Assembly: GCA_031363085.1 (NCBI GenBank)
Contig: JANLTU010000203.1
Location: 11,120 to 75,119, forward strand
Source of the DNA: UBA6921 sp031363085
GTDB lineage: Bacteria > Pseudomonadota > Gammaproteobacteria > SG8-11
Length of the DNA: 64,000 nucleotides
Direction of reading: 5' to 3'
Positions within the stretch are counted from its first letter, which is position 1. Every line of letters begins with the position of its first letter. The notes beneath the pieces were generated by a model that saw nothing but the letters and a program-made list of their open reading frames with translations, made no database searches and was not told the origin of the DNA. Below are positions 43,789 to 52,295 of this stretch, in pieces. The translations under genes were made by a program, and so were the position numbers.

Positions 43789-43905
43789 TGTAGGTTGGGT
43801 TAGCAGTTTTATCGCGTAACCCAACAAACCTAAACATTCAATACCGGCGTTCAGAAGGAAGATTGAGTTTGTTGGGTTACGGCGCAAAAAGCCCCGCCTA
43901 ACCCA
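43789..43905. repeat. Palindromic dispersed repeat, family C, copy 2
   Basis: It is a near copy of 41866-41989 (TGTAGGTTGGGTTAGCAG... TTTGTTGGGTTACGGCGC). The right end stops at CTAACCCA and lacks the last ACCTACA, so it is slightly truncated. It adjoins the PIN remnant on one side and an unknown ORF fragment on the other. Confidence 0.75.
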
Positions 43906-43913
43906 TATATGGT

Positions 43914-44126
43914 GAAGAAAACGGCAAGCCGAAGCTTTCGAGCATCGACAGCCACGCAAAAGCGGCCGCCCTGTTGCGGCTTCTTGATCTGACGATCAGG
44001 ACAGCCGAAGGATCGGTGATCCCACATGATCTAGCGAATGCGCTCGATCAAATCCGTAATATCGCGCCCCATCTCACCGAGAAAAAAGAATTTCGCCGTC
44101 TGGCTACTGCCGCCCGCCGGGGTTAG
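43914..44126 (+). pseudogene. Unknown C-terminal ORF fragment
   Basis: A 70-codon open frame without start codon of its own runs from the repeat to TAG at 44124: KLSSIDSHAKAAALLRLLDL, GSVIPHDLANALDQIR, KKEFRRLATAARRG. It appears to be the end of a small helical protein cut by the repeat. No family is recognised. The rest up to tRNA-Thr (44127-44263) shows nothing. Confidence 0.4.
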
Positions 44127-44263
44127 TTTGCATAACAACACGGTAATTGAGCAAGTAGCGCTCAATGCCGCTGCATCGTGGTCAAAATCAAAACCCAGCG
44201 CCACGACGAATGTCGTTTGGAGTGCTGCATTTTTGGGATGATTTGCGCGGCGAAGCGTGAGGA

Positions 44264-44339
44264 TGGTGCCGGGTAGAGGAATCGAACCCCCGACCTGCCG
44301 CTTACAAGGCGGCTGCTCTACCGACTGAGCTAACCCGGC
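44264..44339 (-). tRNA. tRNA-Thr(TGT)
   Basis: The 76-nt minus-strand sequence begins GCCGGGTTAGCTCAGTCG and ends ACCCGGC-A-CCA with encoded CCA. The anticodon stem GCCGC/GCGGC encloses CTTGTAA, giving anticodon TGT. The T arm has GGTTCGATTCC. It marks the right border of the accessory block between 40.9 and 44.3 kb. Confidence 0.95.
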
Positions 44340-44374
44340 TGCGCTACGCGCGGACATTTTAAACGCGATGGGGT

Positions 44375-45271
44375 TTATTTACACGCACGTTGTTTTTTTT
44401 CGACCTTTTCCGTTCCACTGATCACGTCTTTGATCTGTGCTGCGGTAATACGGCGGCGTGCGTTTTCGTCGACATCGACCCAGTATTGCGTGGTGCTGTC
44501 GAAGTGTTTTTCGACCACTGGCCGAAAGCCCAGTTTAACCAGCGTGTTGACGCGTTTGTTGGCCTGCGCTTCCGAATCGTATTTGCCCAGCGAGATCATG
44601 TTTTCGTATTCACCGTTGTTGATGATGTTGGCATCGGCGACTTTTTTCTTGCGTAGCTCTTCAAGCCGTTTGTTTGCGGCGCGCTCATCCTTGGTTGCTT
44701 CGATCACCCACCACTGCTGGGTACTGCGGACTTCGTGTTCGCGAACTGCGGTGCGCAGTCCCAAGTTCAGGCCGACCAGCCGGGCCATGACACTTTCGGA
44801 GTTGCTCAATACGCTGAACGGACCGAGTGCAAAACACGCGGTGGCTTCGGGCTCCGCCGCTGGGCGTGGACGTTCGCGTGCCGTCCGTTCTTCAATTTTG
44901 CGCGCCGCAAGATTGGCCTCGATGCGTTCGGCCTGCCGCGCTTCTGCGGCTAAAACTTTTCTTTCGAGTTCGGTCAGCGGCGGCACTGTCTCTATCGCTG
45001 CCGATGTCGGCGGTGGCGGTGGCGGCGGGCGTACGCTCTCCGCAGGTCGTGTGGGCTCGCGTGCCCGCTGGGCCGCTGTGTTAGCGGGCTCGGATGTTTC
45101 GGCCGGGCTGCGGGTGCCATTCTCGACTTCGTGCAACAGTCGAATGGACTTATTGCCGCCGGGCGATTTGGTCGGCGTGACGGCCACCGATTCGGTCGAA
45201 GGTTGATGCAACTGATGCCAGATCAGGAATGCGGTGTTGACGAACAGCAATAGAAAAAACGCCCACCTCAT
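44375..45271 (-). CDS. SPOR-domain membrane protein
   Basis: This 298-residue protein has an N-terminal membrane anchor (WAFFLLLFVNTAFLIW), a long low-complexity linker with a PPPPPPP stretch at about residues 80-92, a charged helical part (LTELERKVLAAEARQAERIE), and a C-terminal SPOR domain (about 215-280: YENMISLGKYDSEAQANKRV, LVKLGFRPVVEK). SPOR domains bind denuded septal peptidoglycan, so it probably sits at the division site or envelope. It overlaps coaX by 4 bp and is the last gene of a coupled four-gene run. Confidence 0.85.
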   Translation of the reverse strand: MRWAFFLLLFVNTAFLIWHQLHQPSTESVAVTPTKSPGGNKSIRLLHEVENGTRSPAETSEPANTAAQRAREPTRPAESVRPPPPPPPTSAAIETVPPLTELERKVLAAEARQAERIEANLAARKIEERTARERPRPAAEPEATACFALGPFSVLSNSESVMARLVGLNLGLRTAVREHEVRSTQQWWVIEATKDERAANKRLEELRKKKVADANIINNGEYENMISLGKYDSEAQANKRVNTLVKLGFRPVVEKHFDSTTQYWVDVDENARRRITAAQIKDVISGTEKVEKKQRACK

Positions 45272-46023
45272 GGCGTGCTCCCCGCGAATACCGCCAAGCC
45301 ATCCAGCACCAAATGCGCTTCGTGACGCAGCGTCGTGCGCAGCAACGGCAGCAGCACCGACGCATCTCCGCCGGTGATCACGCCGCTGACGGGCGCGTTT
45401 AAATTGCGCTGTGCATCGGTTAACACCCGGTCAACAAATGCGGCGGCGGTGAGGCGCGTGCCGGCGAGCACGCCGTTCTGCGTGTCGGTTGCCAGCCAGA
45501 CTTCGGGTGCCGCCAAGTCTTGCTGCATGGCGCCGATGCCCGAGGTGTCGCGCGTCAACGCGCCGCACATCGTTACCAGTCCGGGAGTGATCAGGCCGCC
45601 GCGATGTTGTCCGCCGGCGTCGAACACGTCAGCCGTGATCGCCGTGCCGCAATCGACCACGCACACCGCCATAGCAGGAAGGGCACGGCGTGCGGCGATC
45701 ATCGCCAACCAGCGATCCACGCCCAAGCGGTCGGGGCGTGCATAAGAATTTGTCACGCCATGAGCCTGCTTTTGTGCGTGCGCGAACTCGGTATGCAGTT
45801 GCCAGCGCTTCTGCACCCAGTCGTATAATGCGTCCGCGATTTTTGTGCCGACCACGTTGGACACCAGCACGCGTTCGGGTGCCGCGATGCCGCGCCATTG
45901 CGCGTCCAGGTTGCGCGCGAACAACGCCGGTTCATGCGCCACCGCACCGGTGCGCGTGTGCACGCCGTCTTCCCACAAAGACCACTTCATGCGCGTGTTG
46001 CCGATATCCGCCAGCAGCATCAT
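45268..46023 (-). CDS. coaX: Type III pantothenate kinase
   Basis: This 251-residue ASKHA-fold enzyme phosphorylates pantothenate, the first step of coenzyme A synthesis. Motifs are DIGNTRMKW (phosphate loop, residues 6-14), YARPDRLGVDRWLAMI (Asp in the pantothenate site), DCGTAITADV, and GLITPG. Length fits the CoaX family. It overlaps birA and the SPOR gene by 4 bp each, the common birA-coaX arrangement. Confidence 0.95.
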   Translation of the reverse strand: MMLLADIGNTRMKWSLWEDGVHTRTGAVAHEPALFARNLDAQWRGIAAPERVLVSNVVGTKIADALYDWVQKRWQLHTEFAHAQKQAHGVTNSYARPDRLGVDRWLAMIAARRALPAMAVCVVDCGTAITADVFDAGGQHRGGLITPGLVTMCGALTRDTSGIGAMQQDLAAPEVWLATDTQNGVLAGTRLTAAAFVDRVLTDAQRNLNAPVSGVITGGDASVLLPLLRTTLRHEAHLVLDGLAVFAGSTP

Positions 46024-47000
46024 GCCGATACCTCTCGTAAGCTCAGTTCACCGGAAGCATAAGCGCGGGTCGCGCCGCCCTGTGCGAATAATAACGCACC
46101 CTGCGGATCGATGCCGTCGACTTGGCCACGCAGGGTATGGTGCGGCAAATGCAACAGCGCCTCTTTGCCCACGTAGGCATCGCGCGCGCGCCAACGCGGC
46201 AGAAAACTGGCAAAACCCTCGCGTTCGAAGGTCTGCAACGCCAGCAGCACGTGTTGCAACAACAGCGCCGCCAGAGGATTGCGCGCCGGCCGCACACCGG
46301 TAATTGAAACGATATCGACCCACGGCTGGTCGATGGTAGCGGCCATCTCCGCCGCCATGGCGACGTTGACGCCAATGCCCGCGACGACATAACACGGCCC
46401 GGAAGATTCGCCGGCCATTTCCACCAAAATGCCCGCCAGTTTCTTGCTCTGCCAGAGCACATCGTTGGGCCACTTCAAGCCAACACCCGGCACCGCAGCC
46501 GCCTGCAGAGCTTCGGCGACTGCGACGCCCAGTGCCAGACTCAAACCACCGACCACGGCGGCACCGGAATTAAAGCGCCATAACACCGACAAATAAATAT
46601 TGCCGCCGAACGGCGATACCCAGGTGCGGCCGCGTCGGCCGCGACCGGAGCTCTGATATTCGGCCAGGCAAGCCCAGCCGCCGGGCGCGCCGCGTTGTGC
46701 GTGCTCGACCAGTAGCGCGTTGGTCGACGCAACCTCCAGATGCACATCCAGTCGTTTTAGCGCTGTCCGCGCCGGCGTGGACAGCGCGGCGAGAATCTGG
46801 TCCGCCGCCAGCAACTCCAGCGGCGCCGGTAGACGATAGCCTTTGCCTGCCACCGCATAGGCATCGATGCCGAGCTTTTTAAGCTTTTGCAACGCGTTCC
46901 AGATGGTCGCCCGCGTCACGCCCAAGGCATCACCCAAAGCCACGCCGGAATGAAAGCGGCCGTCGGCGAGCAGGCGTAGCAAGGCATGCGTGTCGCTCAT
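46020..47000 (-). CDS. birA: Biotin-protein ligase / biotin operon repressor
   Basis: This 326-residue bifunctional protein has an N-terminal winged helix-turn-helix (LADGRFHSGVALGDALGVTRATIWNALQ in overlap, residues about 9-45) for operator binding. The ligase domain has the biotinyl-AMP loop GRGRRGRTW, the KWPNDVLW motif and a C-terminal SH3-like domain (LRGQVDGIDPQGALLF). It attaches biotin to carboxylases. It overlaps both neighbours by 4 bp, so it is translated together with coaX and the upstream gene. Confidence 0.95.
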   Translation of the reverse strand: MSDTHALLRLLADGRFHSGVALGDALGVTRATIWNALQKLKKLGIDAYAVAGKGYRLPAPLELLAADQILAALSTPARTALKRLDVHLEVASTNALLVEHAQRGAPGGWACLAEYQSSGRGRRGRTWVSPFGGNIYLSVLWRFNSGAAVVGGLSLALGVAVAEALQAAAVPGVGLKWPNDVLWQSKKLAGILVEMAGESSGPCYVVAGIGVNVAMAAEMAATIDQPWVDIVSITGVRPARNPLAALLLQHVLLALQTFEREGFASFLPRWRARDAYVGKEALLHLPHHTLRGQVDGIDPQGALLFAQGGATRAYASGELSLREVSA

Positions 47001-48577
47001 CGCGTCAGCAATCCGTGCACGGTGGATTTCAGCAGCCAGCCGCGCACTCGTTCACGCAGGTCGGCGTCGAAAAAATCCATCGGGTTGTAGTCGTCGGTCA
47101 GCACCAGCGTATCGGCATCGACGGTGAATGGATAACTTGTGCGCAGAAAGCCACGCACCTGGGCATTGACGCGCGGGTGAATATCAAGCCCTGGAACCTC
47201 GCCGAGCGGCAACAGGTTGCGTGCGCCGTTGTAAGAAAAAATTTCCAGATTACCCACGCCGCCGTCGGCATCGGCTAGATCGAAGGCGGGGTAGACATCC
47301 ACCAACTCGAACACGCTACGCAGCGTGCGCACCACCGAGCCGGTCATGCGCCGCTGCTCGCTGACGCTGCCGATGAAGTTGATACCCAGCACCCCGCCGG
47401 GACGCAGATGCTGCGCCAGCAAGGTGAACATCTCGCGGCTCAGCAGGTGGTGCGGCATCATATCGCCGTTATAGGCATCAAGAACAATGTAGTCGTACAT
47501 GCGCGGCGTGGTCAGCAAAAAGTGTCGCGCATCGGCGATCATGACATCGCCGTTGGTGCTAAAACCAAAGTAGTCGCGCGCCAGTTGCGGAATCAGTGGG
47601 TCGATGTCGACCACGTCGGTGCGGATGCCGCGCGCGCTGTACCAGCCGGGAATAAAGCCCGCGCCCAGACCCACCACCAAGCAATCGCGGCCGTTGGGTT
47701 GCAGCCGGTAAGGGATAAACTGCATCAGATAGGGGTAGCGATTCACGCTCAGACCGCGACGCAAATCCTGCCCGCCTTGGTGCAAGCCGTCGATCAGCAA
47801 CTGGCGGTCCACCGCGTCGCCGTAGTCAACATCGACCACTTTAACGGCGCCATAAAAGGTGTCGCTTGCGAACACCTCGCGCACCTGCGCACCGGGCGTG
47901 CTCAGCGCGGGTGGCACGATCCACTGTGGCGCCAAAACCAGACCGATGACCAGCGCCGCAGCGGCGACGAGCATGCGTCGCAGCACTGCAAAGTAGGCCG
48001 CCGCAATCAGCAGCAAGGTCAACCCGACCGCGTAAAATGCCTGATTTACGCCTAAATACGCGATCATGAAAAAACCGGTGAGCGCGGTGCCCGCGACGCT
48101 GCCGACGGTGGACAGCGCGTACAAGCCGCCGACGGTGCGGCCGATGTTGTCGACCGCGCGTGCGGCGATCTTGACCAAGTACGGCGACACGCTGCCCAGC
48201 AACAACAAGGCCGGGCCAAATAAAATCAGCGAGCTCACAAACGCGCCGGTACGCAAGCCCAGTGGCAGGCTGGCTTCCAGCACCGGCGCTTTCAGCCACG
48301 GGATCAACAACACGCAGACACCGGCGCCGGCAATCAACCCGTACAGATCGGCGCTGTGCCCACGCCGGTCGGCCAGCACGCCGCCGAACCAGTAACCCAA
48401 CGCAAGCGAAATCAAGGTGACGCTGATTAATGAAGTCCACACAAACAGACTCACGCCGAAAAATGGCCCGATCACGCGCGAGCCCAAGACCTCGATCACC
48501 ATCACCGCTGCGCCGCACACCAGGGCGCTGAACAGCAGATACGCGAACAACCACTTACTGCGACGAGCTTCGGTCAT
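46997..48577 (-). CDS. Fused membrane/spermidine synthase-like protein
   Basis: The 526-residue protein has about seven membrane spans in the N-terminal half (LFAYLLFSALVCGAAVMVIE, LFGPALLLLGSVSPYLVKI) and a Rossmann methyltransferase-fold domain after about residue 235. That domain shows VVGLGAGFIPGW, VVDIDPLIPQLARDYFGF, and DYIVLDAYNGDMMPHHLLS, typical of polyamine aminopropyltransferases. Such MFS/spermidine-synthase fusions have uncertain substrates. It is the first gene of a coupled run with birA, coaX and the SPOR protein. Confidence 0.85.
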   Translation of the reverse strand: MTEARRSKWLFAYLLFSALVCGAAVMVIEVLGSRVIGPFFGVSLFVWTSLISVTLISLALGYWFGGVLADRRGHSADLYGLIAGAGVCVLLIPWLKAPVLEASLPLGLRTGAFVSSLILFGPALLLLGSVSPYLVKIAARAVDNIGRTVGGLYALSTVGSVAGTALTGFFMIAYLGVNQAFYAVGLTLLLIAAAYFAVLRRMLVAAAALVIGLVLAPQWIVPPALSTPGAQVREVFASDTFYGAVKVVDVDYGDAVDRQLLIDGLHQGGQDLRRGLSVNRYPYLMQFIPYRLQPNGRDCLVVGLGAGFIPGWYSARGIRTDVVDIDPLIPQLARDYFGFSTNGDVMIADARHFLLTTPRMYDYIVLDAYNGDMMPHHLLSREMFTLLAQHLRPGGVLGINFIGSVSEQRRMTGSVVRTLRSVFELVDVYPAFDLADADGGVGNLEIFSYNGARNLLPLGEVPGLDIHPRVNAQVRGFLRTSYPFTVDADTLVLTDDYNPMDFFDADLRERVRGWLLKSTVHGLLTR

Positions 48578-48603
48578 GGTGATCTCTTGAGTAACGATTA
48601 ATT

Positions 48604-48664
48604 TTGAATGTTTGATGGTGAATGCTGAATTGAAATGTGCGCTGGGCGCACACCTGAATTAAAC
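48604..48664. repeat. Dispersed inverted repeat, family B, copy 2
   Basis: Diverged relative of 8434-8500: TGAATGTTTGATGGTGAATGC, then TGTGCGCTGGGCGCAC, then CTGAATTAAAC. The right end overlaps the last codons of the cyclase gene. Confidence 0.45.
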
Positions 48665-50230
48665 GATTTCAGAGGTGGTGGCATCCTTCGGCGTGTACAC
48701 CCGCACTTCCTGTTCGCGCCCTTTTACACGGAACATGCCGCATTCGCGCATGCCGCTTGCCAGTTCGGCCGGCAGGCGGCGATACACTTCGGCGCTGATC
48801 AGCACGTCGGTCCCCAACTCCTTATTCAGTGTTTCCAGGCGCGCTGCGACATTTACGGCGTCGCCGATCACTGCGTATTTCATGCGCGTTTCGCCACCCA
48901 GGCTACCCGCCACCACGCGCCCGGTATGCACGCCGATGCGCGCCTTGAGTTGCGCGATGCCGCTTTTGGTCCAGCACTCGGCAAGCCCGCTGGCTTGCCA
49001 CTCGCCGTTCAATTGCTCCAAGCGATCCCGCATCGCCAACGCGCTGCGCATCGCTTGCTGCGGATGATCCTCACGAAAATACGGGGCGCCGAATACGGCG
49101 AGGATCGCGTCGCCGAGAATTTCAATGACGCAGCCATGATGCGCGTCGACCAACAGATTCATCGCACCCAAATACTGGTTGAGCATGTCAAGCAGTTGCA
49201 CCGGCGGCAGATGTTCACAGATGGTCGAGTAGCTCGACAAATCGCTGAATAATATAGTCACCTCGCGCTCCGCCGCGCCGCGCCCGGTCGTGTCGCGGTG
49301 ATCGAGCAACTCGCGCGCGACATCCTCGCTGACGTAGCGACCGAAGATGGCGCGGATGAATTCGCGATCTTGCAGACCTTCGGCCATTTTGTCGAAGTGC
49401 CGGCTCATCAGCCCGAATTCGTCGCGCCGCTTGAGGCCCAGCCGCGTGGTAAGTTCGCCGCGTGCAACCGCAGCGGTGGCGTCGATGATGCGCGTCAACG
49501 GCTCGCGCACACTGCGCGCGACCGCTAATGAAATCAGGCCCAGCAGCAGCGCGGCGATGCCGAACACGCCTAACGTTACCCACATCACATCGCTCTTCAT
49601 CACTTCGATACGCGACGCTTGCACGTCGGCACCGACCAGGGCAACACCCTTGCCGCTCGCGTCGCGCACCGGTGCGTAGCCCGACAGGGTCAGGCCGAAG
49701 GCGTCGCTAAACGGTTCGTCTTCAACTGCCGGCGCTTCGAAACCACGCTGCAATACCGGCAGTGCGGTGGCGTCGTAGGCATCGCCCGGCGTGGCGAGGG
49801 TGCCTTCCTTGACATAATCGACAAAGAACCGCAGTTGACCCGGCTGATCGGTTAGGCGTAGCAGGTAAATGCTTTGGATATCGGTGTCGGTTTGCGCCGC
49901 AGCGGCAAAACGCTTGCGTAACTCATTGTGGTAGTTGGTCGGTTCGTGCGCGTCGAGCGCGACTTTGGCCAGATGCTCGGCGCTCACCGTCGCCGCCAAC
50001 CCCGTGACCGTGGTGAGCAGGCGCCGCTGCAGGTGCACCAACTCGGAGTTGACGCTGTAGTGGTAGAAAATCGTCGCAATCAACACCAGCGACACCAGCA
50101 CGGTACCGCCATATAACCCGGTCAGGCGCAGATGAAAGCGTTGCCATGCGCGCAAACGCAGCAACGGATCGGCCGCCGCGCTGATCAACTTGGGCGGATT
50201 GTCCGGAATCTGTAGGGGTGCCGCAGACAT
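48659..50230 (-). CDS. Membrane adenylate/guanylate cyclase (class III) with sensor and HAMP
   Basis: The 523-residue protein has a first membrane span (about 37-57), a periplasmic sensor region of about 170 residues that looks like a Cache-type domain (IQSIYLLRLTDQPGQLRFFVD), a second span (about 222-245), a HAMP region, and a class III cyclase domain (about 310-510). Metal-binding aspartates lie in ILFSDLSSYS and EILGDAILAVFG, and the transition-state residues in GDAVNVAARLE (Asn and Arg) are present. The substrate-selecting lysine position is not clear by eye. The last codons overlap a family B repeat. Confidence 0.88.
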   Translation of the reverse strand: MSAAPLQIPDNPPKLISAAADPLLRLRAWQRFHLRLTGLYGGTVLVSLVLIATIFYHYSVNSELVHLQRRLLTTVTGLAATVSAEHLAKVALDAHEPTNYHNELRKRFAAAAQTDTDIQSIYLLRLTDQPGQLRFFVDYVKEGTLATPGDAYDATALPVLQRGFEAPAVEDEPFSDAFGLTLSGYAPVRDASGKGVALVGADVQASRIEVMKSDVMWVTLGVFGIAALLLGLISLAVARSVREPLTRIIDATAAVARGELTTRLGLKRRDEFGLMSRHFDKMAEGLQDREFIRAIFGRYVSEDVARELLDHRDTTGRGAAEREVTILFSDLSSYSTICEHLPPVQLLDMLNQYLGAMNLLVDAHHGCVIEILGDAILAVFGAPYFREDHPQQAMRSALAMRDRLEQLNGEWQASGLAECWTKSGIAQLKARIGVHTGRVVAGSLGGETRMKYAVIGDAVNVAARLETLNKELGTDVLISAEVYRRLPAELASGMRECGMFRVKGREQEVRVYTPKDATTSEIV

Positions 50231-50378
50231 GAATGAGCGAGCGTCACATTATGCGAGGGAGCCATCTTCTTACAATTTACCGGTGGCTTCAATGACTCAG
50301 GTTTTAGCGCATTTGTCCGATGATTCAATTGCACGCATCCCCCTGCGCGCGGGGAGCCTTGAGAAGCGGAAACTGAAG

Positions 50379-50801
50379 ATGAGTCAACACCACAGACTGA
50401 TGGTCCTGGGCCTGTGCGCAATGTTAACGTGCGCCGGGGCACAAGCGGAGCTGTATCGATGGAAAGACCGCGACGGTAAAACCATTTTCAGCGACCGGCC
50501 GCCGCTCGATACCCAGAAAAATGTCTCTACCGAACCCGGTGGAAAAGCCTCGAAAAACGGCGCATCGGGTGAAAAAGCCGAAGACCTGCGCAGCGCACTG
50601 CAACGCGAAGCCGCCAAAAAAAAGAAGGTGCAGGATGACGATCAAAAGCTGATCAAGTGGCGCTGTGCCGAGCTCGACAAAGAGTACCAAGCCTTGTTAG
50701 TCGCCTATGACGAGCTGGTAAAAACCGACGCTAAAAAAGCTGCTGTTTTGAAAATTGACGCGGACAATCATAAAGACACGCTCGACAAAATGTGCCCATA
50801 G
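50379..50801 (+). CDS. DUF4124 domain protein
   Basis: This 140-residue exported protein has a signal peptide ending AGAQA (about residue 23), then LYRWKDRDGKTIFSDRPP, the DUF4124 hallmark. The remainder is lysine-rich and coiled (LRSALQREAAKKKKVQDDDQ) with two cysteines near the end (WRCAELDKEY, KMCP). The ATG at 50379 is chosen because it begins the signal peptide; an earlier frame start is not supported. Function unknown. It is convergent with livF. Confidence 0.85.
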   Translation: MSQHHRLMVLGLCAMLTCAGAQAELYRWKDRDGKTIFSDRPPLDTQKNVSTEPGGKASKNGASGEKAEDLRSALQREAAKKKKVQDDDQKLIKWRCAELDKEYQALLVAYDELVKTDAKKAAVLKIDADNHKDTLDKMCP

Positions 50802-50820
50802 ACTTTTGTTCATTGCGCGT

Positions 50821-51525
50821 CTATTCACCTAGATACGCGTGCCGAACCTGTGCATTGGTCAGCAGTTTTGCAGCAGCATCGGTCAACGCAATCACACCGC
50901 TTTCCATCACGTAACCGCGTTGGCTGATGGTCAGCGCGCGCTTGGCATTTTGCTCCACCAACAAAATCGTCACGCCGTCGTGTGCGATGGCGCGGATGGT
51001 GTCGAAAATCTTTTCGACCAGCAGCGGCGCCAGACCCATGCTGGGTTCGTCCAGCAGCAGCAGCCGGGGGCGACTCATCAGCGCGCGTCCCATCGCCAGC
51101 ATTTGCTGCTCACCGCCGGACAAGGTGCCAGCTTGTTGCATGCGGCGTTCGGCGAGGCGCGGAAACAACCCAAACACGCGTTCCAGATCACTCTTGATGC
51201 CGGCCGGGTCGTTGCGCGTGTACGCACCCATGTCGAGATTTTCCGCGACGCTCATGCGCCCGAAAATACCGCGCCCTTCCGGTACCAAGGCAAGGCCCAA
51301 GCGCGCGATCACGTGCGCGGGTTGATGGGTGATGGCCTGCCCGTCGTAAAGCACCGACCCGTGTGCCGCCGGCAGCAACCCGCACAGCGCCTTGAGCAGC
51401 GTGGATTTGCCGGCACCGTTGGCCCCGATCAAGCACACCAGCTCGCCGCGCTGCACGTGTAGATCCACGCCTTTCACGGCGTTGATGCCACCGTACGAAA
51501 CGGAGAATTGTTTGAGTTCGAGCAG
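50821..51525 (-). CDS. livF: Branched-chain amino acid ABC transporter ATPase LivF
   Basis: This about 235-residue ATPase energises uptake of branched-chain amino acids or related compounds. Walker A GANGAGKST, signature LSGGEQQMLAMGRAL, Walker B LLLLDEPSMGL and the H-loop region ILLVEQNAKRA are intact. The family start (LELKQFSVSYGG, with the A-loop Tyr) is encoded in frame upstream of the first conventional codon (GTG 51477). The only in-frame codons near the expected start are CTG at 51525 and 51531, just after the livG stop. So a CTG start is likely; starting at 51477 would lose the A-loop. Confidence 0.9.
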   Translation of the reverse strand: MLELKQFSVSYGGINAVKGVDLHVQRGELVCLIGANGAGKSTLLKALCGLLPAAHGSVLYDGQAITHQPAHVIARLGLALVPEGRGIFGRMSVAENLDMGAYTRNDPAGIKSDLERVFGLFPRLAERRMQQAGTLSGGEQQMLAMGRALMSRPRLLLLDEPSMGLAPLLVEKIFDTIRAIAHDGVTILLVEQNAKRALTISQRGYVMESGVIALTDAAAKLLTNAQVRHAYLGE

Positions 51526-51527
51526 GT

Positions 51528-52295
51528 TCAGGCGACGGCTCCACCCAGATAGGCTGCGATCACGCGCGGGTCGGTGCGCACCTGTGCCGGCGCGCCTTCG
51601 GCGATTTTTTTACCATAGTCAAGCACCGCCACCCGATCACATAAACCCATCACCAGTTTGACGTCGTGTTCGATCAGCAGCAGTGTCACGCCCAACTCGC
51701 TGCGCAGGCGTTGCAGCAACTGCGTGAGCGCGACGCGTTCGCTGGGGTTCATGCCGGCGGCGGGTTCATCCAGCGCCAGCAGTTTGGGCTCGGTGGCCAA
51801 GGCGCGCGCGATTTCCAGGCGCCGCTGGTCGCCGTACGACAAATGCTTGGCGAGCGCCTGCGCCTGCGTACGGATACCGACCACGTCGAGCAGCGCGTGC
51901 GCGCGCTTACGCATCGCAGCTTCTTCTTCGCACCCGCGCGGCGAGCGGGTAATCGCACCCCACACGCCGGTACGGGTACGGCAATGTCGCCCGACCATGA
52001 CATTTTCCAGCGCGGTCATGTTGGCGAACAGACGGATGTTCTGAAAAGTGCGCGCCAAGCCTAAATGCACAATCGCGTGCGGTTTGTGCACCAGCAAGCT
52101 CTGGCCGTCGAAACACACCTGTCCGCCGCTTGCCGTGTACAGCCCGGTGAGCACGTTAAACAAGGTGGTTTTGCCAGCGCCGTTGGGGCCGATCAAGCCG
52201 AAAATTTCGCCGCTATTGACGCTCAGCGATACATCGCTCAGCGCCGCCAGCCCGCCGAAAGCTTTGTCAATATGTGTGGCGACCAGCAGCGTCAT
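51528..52295 (-). CDS. livG: Branched-chain amino acid ABC transporter ATPase LivG
   Basis: This 255-residue ATPase partners LivF. Walker A is GPNGAGKTT, the signature is LSYGDQRRLEIARAL, Walker B LLALDEPAAGM and switch His in LLLIEHDVKLVM. The LivG-specific insert (CRTRTGVWGAITRSP) is visible after the Q-loop. It overlaps livM by 4 bp at its start. The stop abuts the livF start region. Confidence 0.93.
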   Translation of the reverse strand: MTLLVATHIDKAFGGLAALSDVSLSVNSGEIFGLIGPNGAGKTTLFNVLTGLYTASGGQVCFDGQSLLVHKPHAIVHLGLARTFQNIRLFANMTALENVMVGRHCRTRTGVWGAITRSPRGCEEEAAMRKRAHALLDVVGIRTQAQALAKHLSYGDQRRLEIARALATEPKLLALDEPAAGMNPSERVALTQLLQRLRSELGVTLLLIEHDVKLVMGLCDRVAVLDYGKKIAEGAPAQVRTDPRVIAAYLGGAVA

